Assembly: GCA_963781265.1 (NCBI GenBank)
Contig: CAWAFH010000006.1
Location: 1-64,000 of the forward strand
Direction: 5' to 3'
Length of the DNA: 64,000 bases
DNA from: WHSW01 sp963781265
GTDB taxonomy: Bacteria > Actinomycetota > Thermoleophilia > Solirubrobacterales > 70-9
Shown here piece after piece: positions 13,855-21,725 of this stretch (within the stretch, counting starts at the first letter, position 1; each line of letters opens with the position of its first letter). Made by a program: the position numbers and the translations under genes. The notes under the pieces are model-generated. The model was given only the letters and a program-made list of their open reading frames with translations, searched no databases and had not been told where the DNA came from.

Positions 13855-14190
13855 GTGATCTTCAGCTGCGACTTCTGCGGGGCCCATCCCGACGCCGACA
13901 CGCAGCGCAGCCTCGAACGCCAGTTGCAGCTGTTGCTGCACGGGACCTACGTCGACGCGGAGCCCGGCGACTGGCTGGTCTGGCACGGTCGCGGCCTCTA
14001 CGGCCGCAACATGTACGCGTGCGCCGAGCACCGCGGGACGCTGAAGCGCTACCTGCGCAAGCACTACGGCGGTTGGCACGTATGGGCGCGCGGGCCGCAC
14101 CCGTCCGGCTGGCACTTCCGCGAGCCCGCCGAGACCACCCGGCGGCGCCAGCGGATGTACCGCACCGGGCGCACGTTCGGGCTCGGCTGA
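13855..14190 (+). CDS. Conserved hypothetical protein with a CxxC pair
   Basis: 111 residues from GTG 13855 (a TTG at 13843, directly after the tRNA, is also possible). The start VIFSCDFCGAHPDADTQRSL contains a CxxC pair, and a later Cys-His (YACAEHRGTLKRYLRK) could complete a zinc site. Trp and His are abundant in DWLVWHGRGLYGRN and GWHVWARGPHPSGWHFREPA. No named family is recognised. It is not a shadow of the tRNA: codon use is typical and the Cys/His spacing is sensible. Confidence 0.65.
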   Translation: MIFSCDFCGAHPDADTQRSLERQLQLLLHGTYVDAEPGDWLVWHGRGLYGRNMYACAEHRGTLKRYLRKHYGGWHVWARGPHPSGWHFREPAETTRRRQRMYRTGRTFGLG

Positions 14191-14218
14191 CCCGCGCGCG
14201 CTCCGGCTCGCGACCGGG

Positions 14219-14563
14219 TTAGGCGGCGATCTGCGCCTTGCGCTCCCTGATCTCCTTCGCCAGCTCGTTCAGAGCCTCGGGGCTGCGCTGCGCACGGACG
14301 GCCCAGCGGCCGAGCTCGCGCAGGACATCGTCGGCGGCGTCGGTGAGCTGGTCGCGCCACTGCTTCATCTGGTCCTCGCTGCGGTCGCCCAGGTCCTCGC
14401 GCGCCTCGGTGATCCGCTCGCGGGCGGCGTCGATGCGGTCCCCGACCTCGCCGCCGGCCTTCTCGCTCGCCTTCTCGAGATCCTCGAGCGCGTCCTGCAG
14501 GTAGTCGGTCGCGGTCTTGTCGGCCCGCTTCGCGTGCGGCTTGCTCGCCGTTGTCGATGGCAT
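14219..14563 (-). CDS. Helical, charged hypothetical protein
   Basis: 114 residues. After a Ser/Thr/Lys-rich start (MPSTTASKPHAKRADKTATD) the chain is one long amphipathic helical region with Glu/Lys/Arg and Ala heptads, for example LQDALEDLEKASEKAGGEVG and RIDAARERITEAREDLGD, then a Trp-containing segment (MKQWRDQLTDAADDVLRELG). It resembles small stress-associated or histone-like helical proteins of actinobacteria, but no family can be named. AGAAGGAGA precedes the ATG at a good distance. Confidence 0.7.
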   Translation of the reverse strand: MPSTTASKPHAKRADKTATDYLQDALEDLEKASEKAGGEVGDRIDAARERITEAREDLGDRSEDQMKQWRDQLTDAADDVLRELGRWAVRAQRSPEALNELAKEIRERKAQIAA

Positions 14564-14702
14564 GTTGTCTCCTTCTCGGCTTGACTCGTACGCGAGTCAG
14601 TCTGAGTCAGGACGATACGGTCGGCATCCGTAGTCCCCGCGGGGCCTGACCGGGGTCGCGTGCGGATGGCGGCCGCAGGGCCCCGGCTTAGCGTGCGCCC
14701 CA

Positions 14703-15599
14703 GTGGCCGAACGAGACTGCATCGTCACGGGATACGACGGAAGCGACAACTCGCGCGACGGGCTCGCGCTCGCGTCGCTGCTCGCGACCACGCTCGACTG
14801 TGACGTCGTCGTCATCTCGATCCTGACGTTCGTTCCGACCGAGGCGACCTGGTCGGAGTACGAGCGGGTCCTGCGGGCCGAGGAGCAGCGGCTCGAGGCC
14901 GAGGCCCGCGACGCGCTCGGCGCGGTCGACCGGGTCGAGACGCTCAGCCTCCCGAGCCCGAGTCCGGCGCGCGAGCTTCACGATCTCGCCGAGCGCCGCA
15001 AAGCCGCCCTGATCGTCGTCGGCTCGACGCACCGCGGTCCGCTCGGGCGCGTTCTGCCGGGAACGGTGGCCGACCGCCTGTTCTCGGCGGCACCCTGCCC
15101 GGTCGCCGTCGCCCCGGTCGGCTACCGGGACCAGGAGCGGATCCTCGACCCGATCCTGGTCGCGTTCGACGGCAGCCCCGAGGCGCGGGTCGCGCTCGAG
15201 ACCGCTGCCAGGTTGGCGACGGCGACCGGGGCGCGGCTACGGCTGCTCGCGGTCGCCGATCCGCACGACGCACGCGTCGTCGCCCCCGGAGCGGGCGGCT
15301 GGGCCGGCCTGCCGATCACCGAGCAGGCGATGGAGGCCGAGCGCGCCCGCCTGACCGACGCCGTCGACGAGGCGATCGCGTCGCTGGCCGGCGGTCCCGA
15401 GGCCGACGGGGAGGTCGTCGTCGATGTCGACCCGAGGTCCGCAATCGCCGAAGCGTCGGCCGATGCCGGGCTGCTGGTGGTCGGCTCTCGCGGCTATGGA
15501 CCGGTGAGCCGGGTCCTGCTGGGCGGCATGGCCTCGGTGCTGGTGCGCAAGGCGGCGTGCCCGGTGATCGTCACGCCGCGCTCTTTGTTGACCGACTAG
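14703..15599 (+). CDS. Tandem-domain universal stress protein
   Basis: 298 residues from GTG, with two UspA domains (about 1-140 and 145-295). Domain 1 begins DCIVTGYDGSDNSRDGLALA and ends ALIVVGSTHRGPLGRVLPGT; domain 2 begins ILVAFDGSPEARVALETAAR and ends LLVVGSRGYGPVSRVLLGGM. Both retain the G-2x-G-9x-G(S/T) nucleotide-binding loop, so ATP binding is likely in each. Such proteins are cytoplasmic and induced by stress. The truncated copy at 3849-4106 is a separate, single-domain relative. Convergent with the membrane-protein gene. Confidence 0.9.
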   Translation: MAERDCIVTGYDGSDNSRDGLALASLLATTLDCDVVVISILTFVPTEATWSEYERVLRAEEQRLEAEARDALGAVDRVETLSLPSPSPARELHDLAERRKAALIVVGSTHRGPLGRVLPGTVADRLFSAAPCPVAVAPVGYRDQERILDPILVAFDGSPEARVALETAARLATATGARLRLLAVADPHDARVVAPGAGGWAGLPITEQAMEAERARLTDAVDEAIASLAGGPEADGEVVVDVDPRSAIAEASADAGLLVVGSRGYGPVSRVLLGGMASVLVRKAACPVIVTPRSLLTD

Positions 15600-15856
15600 C
15601 CGGGGTCCTTGTCGGGCCCGTGGACCGCGATCATCGCCCCGATCACCGTCACGATGATCATCGCGAAGACGATCCACTCGGCGGCGCTGTCGAGGTCGAA
15701 CGCGGCCGAGTAGGCGAGCGCCAGGAGCACGAGCACGATCACCGCGGTGAGAATGCGGATGTGCGTCCGCTGGCGCGCCAGCTTCGCCTCGTGTGAGAGG
15801 GCGCTGGTCGGGGTGTGATGCAGCGGGCCCTGGTGCCCGCTGCCTTGGTCGCTCAT
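15596..15856 (-). CDS. Small two-helix membrane protein
   Basis: 86 residues. A His/Gln-rich N-terminus (MSDQGSGHQGPLHHTPTSAL) precedes two transmembrane helices, ILTAVIVLVLLALAYSAAFD and IVFAMIIVTVIGAMIAVHG. The form is that of small actinobacterial membrane proteins of unknown role. Its stop overlaps the stop of the universal-stress gene by four bases, and its start is seven bases from the stop of the acylase gene on the same strand, so it may be cotranscribed with that gene. Confidence 0.65.
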   Translation of the reverse strand: MSDQGSGHQGPLHHTPTSALSHEAKLARQRTHIRILTAVIVLVLLALAYSAAFDLDSAAEWIVFAMIIVTVIGAMIAVHGPDKDPG

Positions 15857-15863
15857 CGCCGGC

Positions 15864-18329
15864 TCAACGGTGGCCGTTGAACGAGATCACCTGCTGGATG
15901 CCGCTCGGCCGGTTGGTGTAGCGCATCGTCGTCGAGAGCAGACCACCGGGGGTGAACTTGATCCGCTCCCGGGTCGCGTCCGAGCGCCACAGCGACGGGT
16001 CGCTGGTGCCCTGGGAGGCGGTGAGGTCCGTCCCCGCGGCGGCGAGCGCCGACCAGATCGCGCTCTGGCAACGCTTCAGGTGGCCGTTGCCGCAGTACGC
16101 GTTGTTGAAGGGCGACTTCACCTTCATCCCGAGCAGCGAGCGGATGTCGCGGTCGAAGTACTGATACCAGCCGTCGTACTGGCCGCTCGGCGGCAGGTCG
16201 AAGCGCGAGAACAGGCTGTCGAGCTCGTCCAGCTGCGGGCCGAGCTTGGGGTGCATCATCGCGTCGGCGATCCGGTCCCAGGAGCCGTCCATGATCGCGG
16301 CGCCGGGGTCGTCGATCTTGCCGTCGAGGTCGAGGTCGAGGCGGCTGCCCCCGTGTCGCTTCCAGGCGATCAGCAGGTCGAGCATCTGCTGCGCCTGCGC
16401 GTTCGGGGCCTTGGCGCCCTTGAGCAGCCGCTTCAGCAGCGGCACCGTGTCGATCGCGCGCACGTCCTGGGTCGCCGCGGCGTTCATCGCCGCGGTCACC
16501 GAGGCGAGCGTCCACTTGCCCTTCTTGTTCGCCAGCCGGTCGAGGTTCTTGTCGAGCAGGTCGACGCGTTCGACCGAGCCGTTGTGGCCCCACTCGTCGT
16601 CGGCGGCCGCGAAGCCCTTCGCCGTGGTCTGGTTCCAGTTGGTGATCGTGCCGTCGGCGGGGTCGACGCCCTGCGGGTGGCCGCTCTTCGGCAGGAAGCC
16701 GGTCCACTCGTACTTGCCGGTGCCGAGCGTCGGCAGGCCCGGGTCGACGTTCTTGTTGCGCTCCGGCAACAGGCCGGCGGTGTACATCGCGATGTTCTTC
16801 TCGTCGATGTAGAACGAGTTGAACGTCTGCGGCGTCGTCGAGGCCGCCTTGATGAACGACTTCGCGGAGTGCACCTGGCCATTGGACTGGCGGCGGTTGT
16901 AGATCAGGTCGAGCGCGTCCTGGCCGTAGCTGGAGCGCTTCGACGAGACCGCGACCCGCTCGCCCTTGACCGTCGCGTAGCCGACCACGGGCCCGTGGAC
17001 CGTGGTCTTGAACGCGACCGGCTCGCCGTCGAGCGTCCCGGCGTCGAAGCTGCCCATCTCGCGGCACTCGCCCTTGTAGACGTACATGGTGTCGCTGCCG
17101 TTGCACAGCTTCTCGACGTACTGGTCGATGATGTCGCCGGAGGCCGAGGTCAGGGTCGTGGCGAAGTCCTCGCCGCGACCGATGAACATGTAGCCAGGGA
17201 ATGGAGCGGACGTCGCGCCACGCCACTGCAGGTCGCCGGCGTGCATGTCGATCTCGTAGACGAGGCCGGGGTAGAAGTAGCTGATCTGGGGGCCACCGAC
17301 CATCAGCGGCTCGCCGGTCTTCGAGTGATCGGCGGTGATCATCAGCGTGTTCGAGGCGTGCGTCGGCGGTCCCGGCGCGACCTCGCGGGCGAGCCTCGGG
17401 TTCGCGACCGCCGGGGTCGAGGTGAAGCTCGAGTGGTCGAGGATGACGCTGCCCTTGGCGTTCTCGGGGATCGAGCCGTAGGGAAAGCGGCCGTCGACCG
17501 AGGTCGGCAGCTCGCGGTTCTTGAACTGACGCAGGTCGTTGAAGACGCTGAGCGCCTTCTTCTTGCCGAGCCGCTCGATCAGCCCGCCGAGGAACTGCGA
17601 GCGGCGCGCCTCGTCGCCGCCGCCCTGGCCGACGAACTGCCCCTTGAGCGCGTTGAGCGCGAACACGTCGTTGCGCGTCCAGGGGGCGTTCGGGGAGCCG
17701 CTCTGGGCGAGGTAGTCGTTGATCCCGCTGATGAAGACGTCGATGTCGTGCAGGACCGCCTGGCCCTCGGGCCCGGCGGACTCGAGCACCTGGCTCTGCT
17801 TCGCGAGCTCGGCCTCCGTCTGGGCGCTGGGCTGGAAGTTCCTGAGCCCGCTGATCAGACCCAGGGCGCTGAGCCCGGGAGCATCGATCGCTGCGACGCG
17901 GGCGTTGTAGCGGGCCTGTTGGAGCAGCAGGCCGCGGTCCTCCGCGGCGATCCAGCCGGCAGCCCAGACGCCGTCGTCGTGGGTGGCGCCGGTGACGTGG
18001 GGGACGTTGTAGGAGTCGCGCTCGATCGTGACTCCGGCGCGCGGCACGGCCTCGACGGTGCTCGGCGTCGCGTTGTCGACGCCGAAGCGCTCCGACTTGA
18101 AGTAGGTGGTCAGGTCGGCGGGGGTGACCTGGTCGAAGAGCGGCGTCAGGCCGTCGTACATCTTCGCCTGGGTGTCGGAGCCGGGCGGGTTGCCGAGCGA
18201 GCCGTACTGCCCCGAGGGGAGGATGTTGAGCGCCGTCGCGGCGTAGTCCTTGGCCTGTGCGCTCGCGCTCGCGGTGATCCCAACCGCGAAGACGAGAACC
18301 GCGCCGATCGAAACGAGGCTGCGCCGCAT
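15864..18329 (-). CDS. Secreted penicillin-acylase-family (Ntn) hydrolase
   Basis: 821 residues. A signal peptide (MRRSLVSIGAVLVFAVGITA, ASA) leads to an alpha chain containing the family motif ERDSYNVPHVTGATHDDGVW and AAEDRGLLLQQARYNARVAA. The autocatalytic cleavage is expected before Ser326 in THASNTLMITADHS; the new N-terminal Ser is the nucleophile. The beta chain carries GGPQISYFYPGLVYEIDMH and the Asn-containing DPADGTITNWNQTTAKGF. The length fits the family, which cleaves amides such as beta-lactams or acyl-homoserine lactones. The substrate here is not predictable. The gene is divergent from a membrane-protein gene. Confidence 0.9.
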   Translation of the reverse strand: MRRSLVSIGAVLVFAVGITASASAQAKDYAATALNILPSGQYGSLGNPPGSDTQAKMYDGLTPLFDQVTPADLTTYFKSERFGVDNATPSTVEAVPRAGVTIERDSYNVPHVTGATHDDGVWAAGWIAAEDRGLLLQQARYNARVAAIDAPGLSALGLISGLRNFQPSAQTEAELAKQSQVLESAGPEGQAVLHDIDVFISGINDYLAQSGSPNAPWTRNDVFALNALKGQFVGQGGGDEARRSQFLGGLIERLGKKKALSVFNDLRQFKNRELPTSVDGRFPYGSIPENAKGSVILDHSSFTSTPAVANPRLAREVAPGPPTHASNTLMITADHSKTGEPLMVGGPQISYFYPGLVYEIDMHAGDLQWRGATSAPFPGYMFIGRGEDFATTLTSASGDIIDQYVEKLCNGSDTMYVYKGECREMGSFDAGTLDGEPVAFKTTVHGPVVGYATVKGERVAVSSKRSSYGQDALDLIYNRRQSNGQVHSAKSFIKAASTTPQTFNSFYIDEKNIAMYTAGLLPERNKNVDPGLPTLGTGKYEWTGFLPKSGHPQGVDPADGTITNWNQTTAKGFAAADDEWGHNGSVERVDLLDKNLDRLANKKGKWTLASVTAAMNAAATQDVRAIDTVPLLKRLLKGAKAPNAQAQQMLDLLIAWKRHGGSRLDLDLDGKIDDPGAAIMDGSWDRIADAMMHPKLGPQLDELDSLFSRFDLPPSGQYDGWYQYFDRDIRSLLGMKVKSPFNNAYCGNGHLKRCQSAIWSALAAAGTDLTASQGTSDPSLWRSDATRERIKFTPGGLLSTTMRYTNRPSGIQQVISFNGHR

Positions 18330-18426
18330 CTATGAAACCCCTTCCTCCTCGCGCCGGGCCACCCCGGCGGCTCTCTCGTTGCAGAACATATATGGCGGCT
18401 GAGAGTTGCGCCTATGCTCGCCGCCG

Positions 18427-20181
18427 ATGATCGGCACCTACGGCTCGTTCCTGCTCATCTTCGGCGCCGCGGCGCTGGTCGGGCAGGCGATCATGATCGC
18501 CTGCGGGCGGCGGCGCTGGTCGCGACTCGCCCCCGCGGTCGGGCTCGCGGCGCTCTGCCCGCTCGCCTGGTGGACGGTCCGCCTGCCCGGCGAGGCGACC
18601 ACCGCGCTGATCGCCCTCGGGCTGGTCACGGCCGCCTGCTCCGCGGTCGTTCTCACCCGAGCCGAGGGTCTGCGCGCGGCGCTCGCGCGGGGGCTGCCGA
18701 TCGAGCTCGCCGCGCTCGTGCTCGCCTCGCTGCCGTTCATCGTCGAGGCCCGTTTCGGGATCCTCGGCACCGGGCTCAACCCGGACATGTCGCAGCACCT
18801 GTTCGCGGTCGACCGGCTGCTCGATGGGGCCGGCGAGCGGCTGACCTCGCAGGGCTATCCGCTCGGCCCGCACTCGATCGTCGCGGCGGTCTCGGCGCTC
18901 GGTCCGAGCACCGTGCACGCCTTCGGCGGGCTCACCCTGGCGGTCGCGGTCGCCGCCTGCGCCGCGCCGCTGGCCCTGCTCGAGCGGCTCCCAGCGTGGC
19001 GGCGCGCCGTCGGGGCGCTGGTGGTCGGGCTCGCCTACCTGGTCGCCGCCTACCTGGTCCAGGGGGCGTTCAAGGAGACGATGGAGGCGCTCTTCGTGCT
19101 CGCCTTCGCGATCGCCCTGTGCGAGCTCGCCCGCGCGCGGCCCGAGCCGGGGGCGGCCTCCATCCGGGCGGCGCTGCCGCTCGCCGTGCTCGCGATCGGC
19201 AGCGTCTACACCTACAGCTTCCCGGGCCTGCTCTGGCTCGGCGGCGCGTTCGTCGTCTGGGCGGCGCTCGAGCTCGCGCTGGCCTGGCGCCGCGGGGGGA
19301 TCGCCGCCGCGCGCGCCGCGGCCCGCGTCGCCTTCCCGGCGACCGCTGCCGCCCTCGCGTTGCTCGTCGTCGCGATCGCGCCCGAGATCGGGCGCATGAT
19401 CGACTTCGCGAACTTCGAGACCTTCGACCCGGCCGGCGGCGGGCTCGGGAACCTCTTCAACCGCCTCTCGCCGCTGGAGGCGCTCGGGATCTGGCCGTCG
19501 GGCGACTTCCGCGTCGAGCCCGGCGACGGGGCGATCCCGGCGCTCGTCTTCTACGCCGGCGGCGCAGCTGGGCTGGCGGCGCTCGCCTACGGGCTCTGGT
19601 GGTGGCTGCGCCGCGGCGAGCGCGCGGTGCCGGCGGCGCTCTTCGCGGCGCTGGCGCTGTGGCTCTATGCCCTGCTCGGCGGCACGCCCTACCAGGAGGC
19701 CAAGGCGCTGGTCCTGATCGCCCCGCTGGCGGCGCTGATCTCGGTGCGCGCGCTGCTCGCCTCGCGCCTGCCCGCGATCGTCGCGATCGCGTTCTGCGCC
19801 GCGGCCGGGGGCTCGAGCCTGCTCGCGCTCGCCAACGGCCCGGTCGGGCCGGCCGGCTACTCGCCCCGGCTGGCCGAGCTCAGCGAGCGCCTCGGGGTGG
19901 GCTCAACGCTCGTCGTCTTGCCGGACGAGCTGGTCGACGACCAGCACGGGATCGACTACGTCGCCTGGGAGCTGCGCGGCAACCGGGTCTGCATCGAGTC
20001 CGAGTCCGACGCCGCGGGCGGGGTGCCGCCGGGGATCGCGAGGACGGTCGCGGTCGGTCTCGACGCGGACGGCGCGGTCGTCCCGGATGGGGAGTACGCG
20101 AACCAGGGTGCCGCGCAGGGCCCCGGCCCGTGCGAGCTGATCCCGGACGCCGCCCGCGCCGACCCCGGCGCGGGCGGCTGA
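18427..20181 (+). CDS. Large polytopic membrane protein, possibly GT-C glycosyltransferase-like
   Basis: About 585 residues from the ATG at 18427 (a TTG seven codons earlier is also open). More than ten hydrophobic helices are visible, for example FLLIFGAAALVGQAIMIACG and LPIELAALVLASLPFIVEAR. The loop GTGLNPDMSQHLFAVDRLLD between helices has the acidic-residue placement of GT-C enzymes, which use lipid-linked sugars, but no canonical motif is conclusive. The C-terminal 100 residues are soluble (VLPDELVDDQHGIDYVAWEL). Convergent with the CHRD gene. Confidence 0.7.
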   Translation: MIGTYGSFLLIFGAAALVGQAIMIACGRRRWSRLAPAVGLAALCPLAWWTVRLPGEATTALIALGLVTAACSAVVLTRAEGLRAALARGLPIELAALVLASLPFIVEARFGILGTGLNPDMSQHLFAVDRLLDGAGERLTSQGYPLGPHSIVAAVSALGPSTVHAFGGLTLAVAVAACAAPLALLERLPAWRRAVGALVVGLAYLVAAYLVQGAFKETMEALFVLAFAIALCELARARPEPGAASIRAALPLAVLAIGSVYTYSFPGLLWLGGAFVVWAALELALAWRRGGIAAARAAARVAFPATAAALALLVVAIAPEIGRMIDFANFETFDPAGGGLGNLFNRLSPLEALGIWPSGDFRVEPGDGAIPALVFYAGGAAGLAALAYGLWWWLRRGERAVPAALFAALALWLYALLGGTPYQEAKALVLIAPLAALISVRALLASRLPAIVAIAFCAAAGGSSLLALANGPVGPAGYSPRLAELSERLGVGSTLVVLPDELVDDQHGIDYVAWELRGNRVCIESESDAAGGVPPGIARTVAVGLDADGAVVPDGEYANQGAAQGPGPCELIPDAARADPGAGG

Positions 20182-20191
20182 CCGGCAGCGC

Positions 20192-20668
20192 CTACTGGCT
20201 GTCGTCGGCCTTCGACAGCTTCAGCTGGCCGCGAACGGCGCCGTCGGGATAGGCCTCCGTGTCGAGATCGGCGTAGAAGCTCTCCGGCTTCGCGGCGATC
20301 TTCTCGAGCAGCTTCGACTTCACGTTCTTGACGCAGCCCTCGTAGGAGCCGGAACCGTCGAGCCCGGTGGAGTCGGAGAACAGCATCACCTTCTCCTTGC
20401 CGACCTCACCCTCGGCGCCCTTGTGGATCGCGCCGTAGGTGATCGGGTCGAGCCGCTTGGCGGTGAAGTCGAAGCAGAGCTTCGACTGGGTCGGCTTCAG
20501 CGCGATCTCCATCTGCGCGCCGCCCTTGTCGACCCCGCCGTCGACGACGTACTTGCCCTTGAGCTTCGCCTCGACGTTCGTCGTGTTGCGACCGGCGACC
20601 GACAGCGCCGGGATCGCGAGCGCGATCAGGGCGAGCGCCAGCAGCGCCACTCCGAGCTTGCTCTTCAT
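20192..20668 (-). CDS. Secreted CHRD-domain protein
   Basis: 158 residues. MKSKLGVALLALALIALAIP and ALSVAG form a signal peptide. The mature part follows the CHRD pattern: a strand pair KGKYVVDGGVDKGGAQMEIA, then LCFDFTAKRLDPITYGAIHK, and the hallmark tail EAYPDGAVRGQLKL. CHRD domains occur in secreted bacterial proteins and in animal chordin; the bacterial role is unknown, probably structural. GGAGGTAGGG lies eight bases before the ATG. Same direction as the exostosin-like gene but separated by 32 bases. Confidence 0.85.
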   Translation of the reverse strand: MKSKLGVALLALALIALAIPALSVAGRNTTNVEAKLKGKYVVDGGVDKGGAQMEIALKPTQSKLCFDFTAKRLDPITYGAIHKGAEGEVGKEKVMLFSDSTGLDGSGSYEGCVKNVKSKLLEKIAAKPESFYADLDTEAYPDGAVRGQLKLSKADDSQ

Positions 20669-20700
20669 CTTTCCCTACCTCCTTGGTCGAATCGAGCGCG

Positions 20701-21651
20701 TCACCGTAGCGATCCGGCGCGCTTCGCCGCGTAGCGGAGCGCATGACGCGGGCGGAGGAGCTGCGGGTAGGGCGACCATCGCCGCCACCCTGAGCGGCCC
20801 GCCGACCGCTCCGCGAGCTCCAGGCACCAGTCGACGATGCGATGAAAGGACGCCTCCGGGGAGAACCAGTCGAGCCAGGCCGATCTGGCGGCGGCCCCCA
20901 TTGCCGCCGCCTCGGGACGCCTCGCCGCGAGCAGCCGCGGGATCAGCTCGACCTCGCGCTCGGCGACCCTGACGCTGAAGCGGTCCCAGTCGGGCCCGGC
21001 CGGCGGCACCCACTGGTCCGAGATGATCACCGGGGCGCGGCCGAGCATCATCGCCTCGAAGAGGCGGAACGTCGCGGTTCCGCCGCCGCGCGGGCAGAGG
21101 ATGAAGTCCGCATCGCGAATCGCGTCGGCGTAGGCCTCGCGACCGAGCGGCGACCGATCGCTGTCGACGAGCGTCGCGCCGGTCGAGGGCAGGTCGAGGA
21201 TCCGGCGGCGCACCGGGTGCGCCTGCCCCGAGCCGGCAAACGAGAACAAGGCCGAGGGCGGGTCGCCGTCCGCGAAGGCCAGCGGCGGGCGTTCCTTGAC
21301 CCCGAGGTAGCCGCTCGTCCGGGTCCACGCGTCGCGGTACCAGCGCTGCTCGACCGACGCGTAGATCCCCGGCAGCAGGGCGACGACGGAGTCGGTCGAG
21401 CAGAACACGTAGGACCGATCCCGGTGAGCGCGGAAGACGGGGTGGCGGCGGACACGCTCGAAGTACGGCCCGCCGCCGGCAGACGTCTCGACGAAGAGGA
21501 CGAGATCGGCGTCGGCGGGTGATCCGGCGAGCTGGTGAACCCCGAACCCATCGACCGCTGCCGACTCCCGCATCTGCTCCAGGTCGAGCAGCGCCTTCGG
21601 ATCGCGCCGCGGATCGTCGGCGGCGGCTGAGAGCAGGAAGGCGGAGGCCAC
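20701..21651 (-). CDS. Exostosin-like (GT47-type) glycosyltransferase
   Basis: About 316 residues from GTG 21651. The frame is open to an ATG at 21717, but that would leave only eight bases to thrS. The central region DADLVLFVETSAGGGPYFER, HPVFRAHRDRSYVFCSTDSV and the C-terminal DADFILCPRGGGTATFRLFE, then AMMLGRAPVIISDQWVPPAG are typical of the exostosin family (CPRG-G--S-R--E-M--G--PVI). These enzymes transfer sugars in cell-surface glycan synthesis. No signal or membrane segment is evident, so it is probably cytoplasmic. Acceptor unknown. Confidence 0.8.
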   Translation of the reverse strand: MASAFLLSAAADDPRRDPKALLDLEQMRESAAVDGFGVHQLAGSPADADLVLFVETSAGGGPYFERVRRHPVFRAHRDRSYVFCSTDSVVALLPGIYASVEQRWYRDAWTRTSGYLGVKERPPLAFADGDPPSALFSFAGSGQAHPVRRRILDLPSTGATLVDSDRSPLGREAYADAIRDADFILCPRGGGTATFRLFEAMMLGRAPVIISDQWVPPAGPDWDRFSVRVAEREVELIPRLLAARRPEAAAMGAAARSAWLDWFSPEASFHRIVDWCLELAERSAGRSGWRRWSPYPQLLRPRHALRYAAKRAGSLR

Positions 21652-21725
21652 TTCGGCGGATCGTACGCGTGGGCCAGGCCGCCTTGATCGCGGCGGCCTC
21701 CGCACGCTGAGTAGCATCGCGCCCG

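Noticed and set aside
13785..14222. Open frame starting with the peptide GERRLDKAEVTGSSPVVP
   Set aside because: This is a translation of the tRNA-Val gene followed by an out-of-frame reading of the next gene. It is a well-known kind of false protein.
15870..18335. An 821-codon open frame on the plus strand opposite the acylase gene
   Set aside because: High-GC codon bias of the real gene leaves its antisense frame open. The product is Arg/Val/Leu-rich with no motifs, while the minus-strand protein has a full penicillin-acylase pattern.
21652..21725. T-box or other leader before thrS
   Set aside because: The gap is short and holds no T-box sequence, antiterminator or specifier loop.
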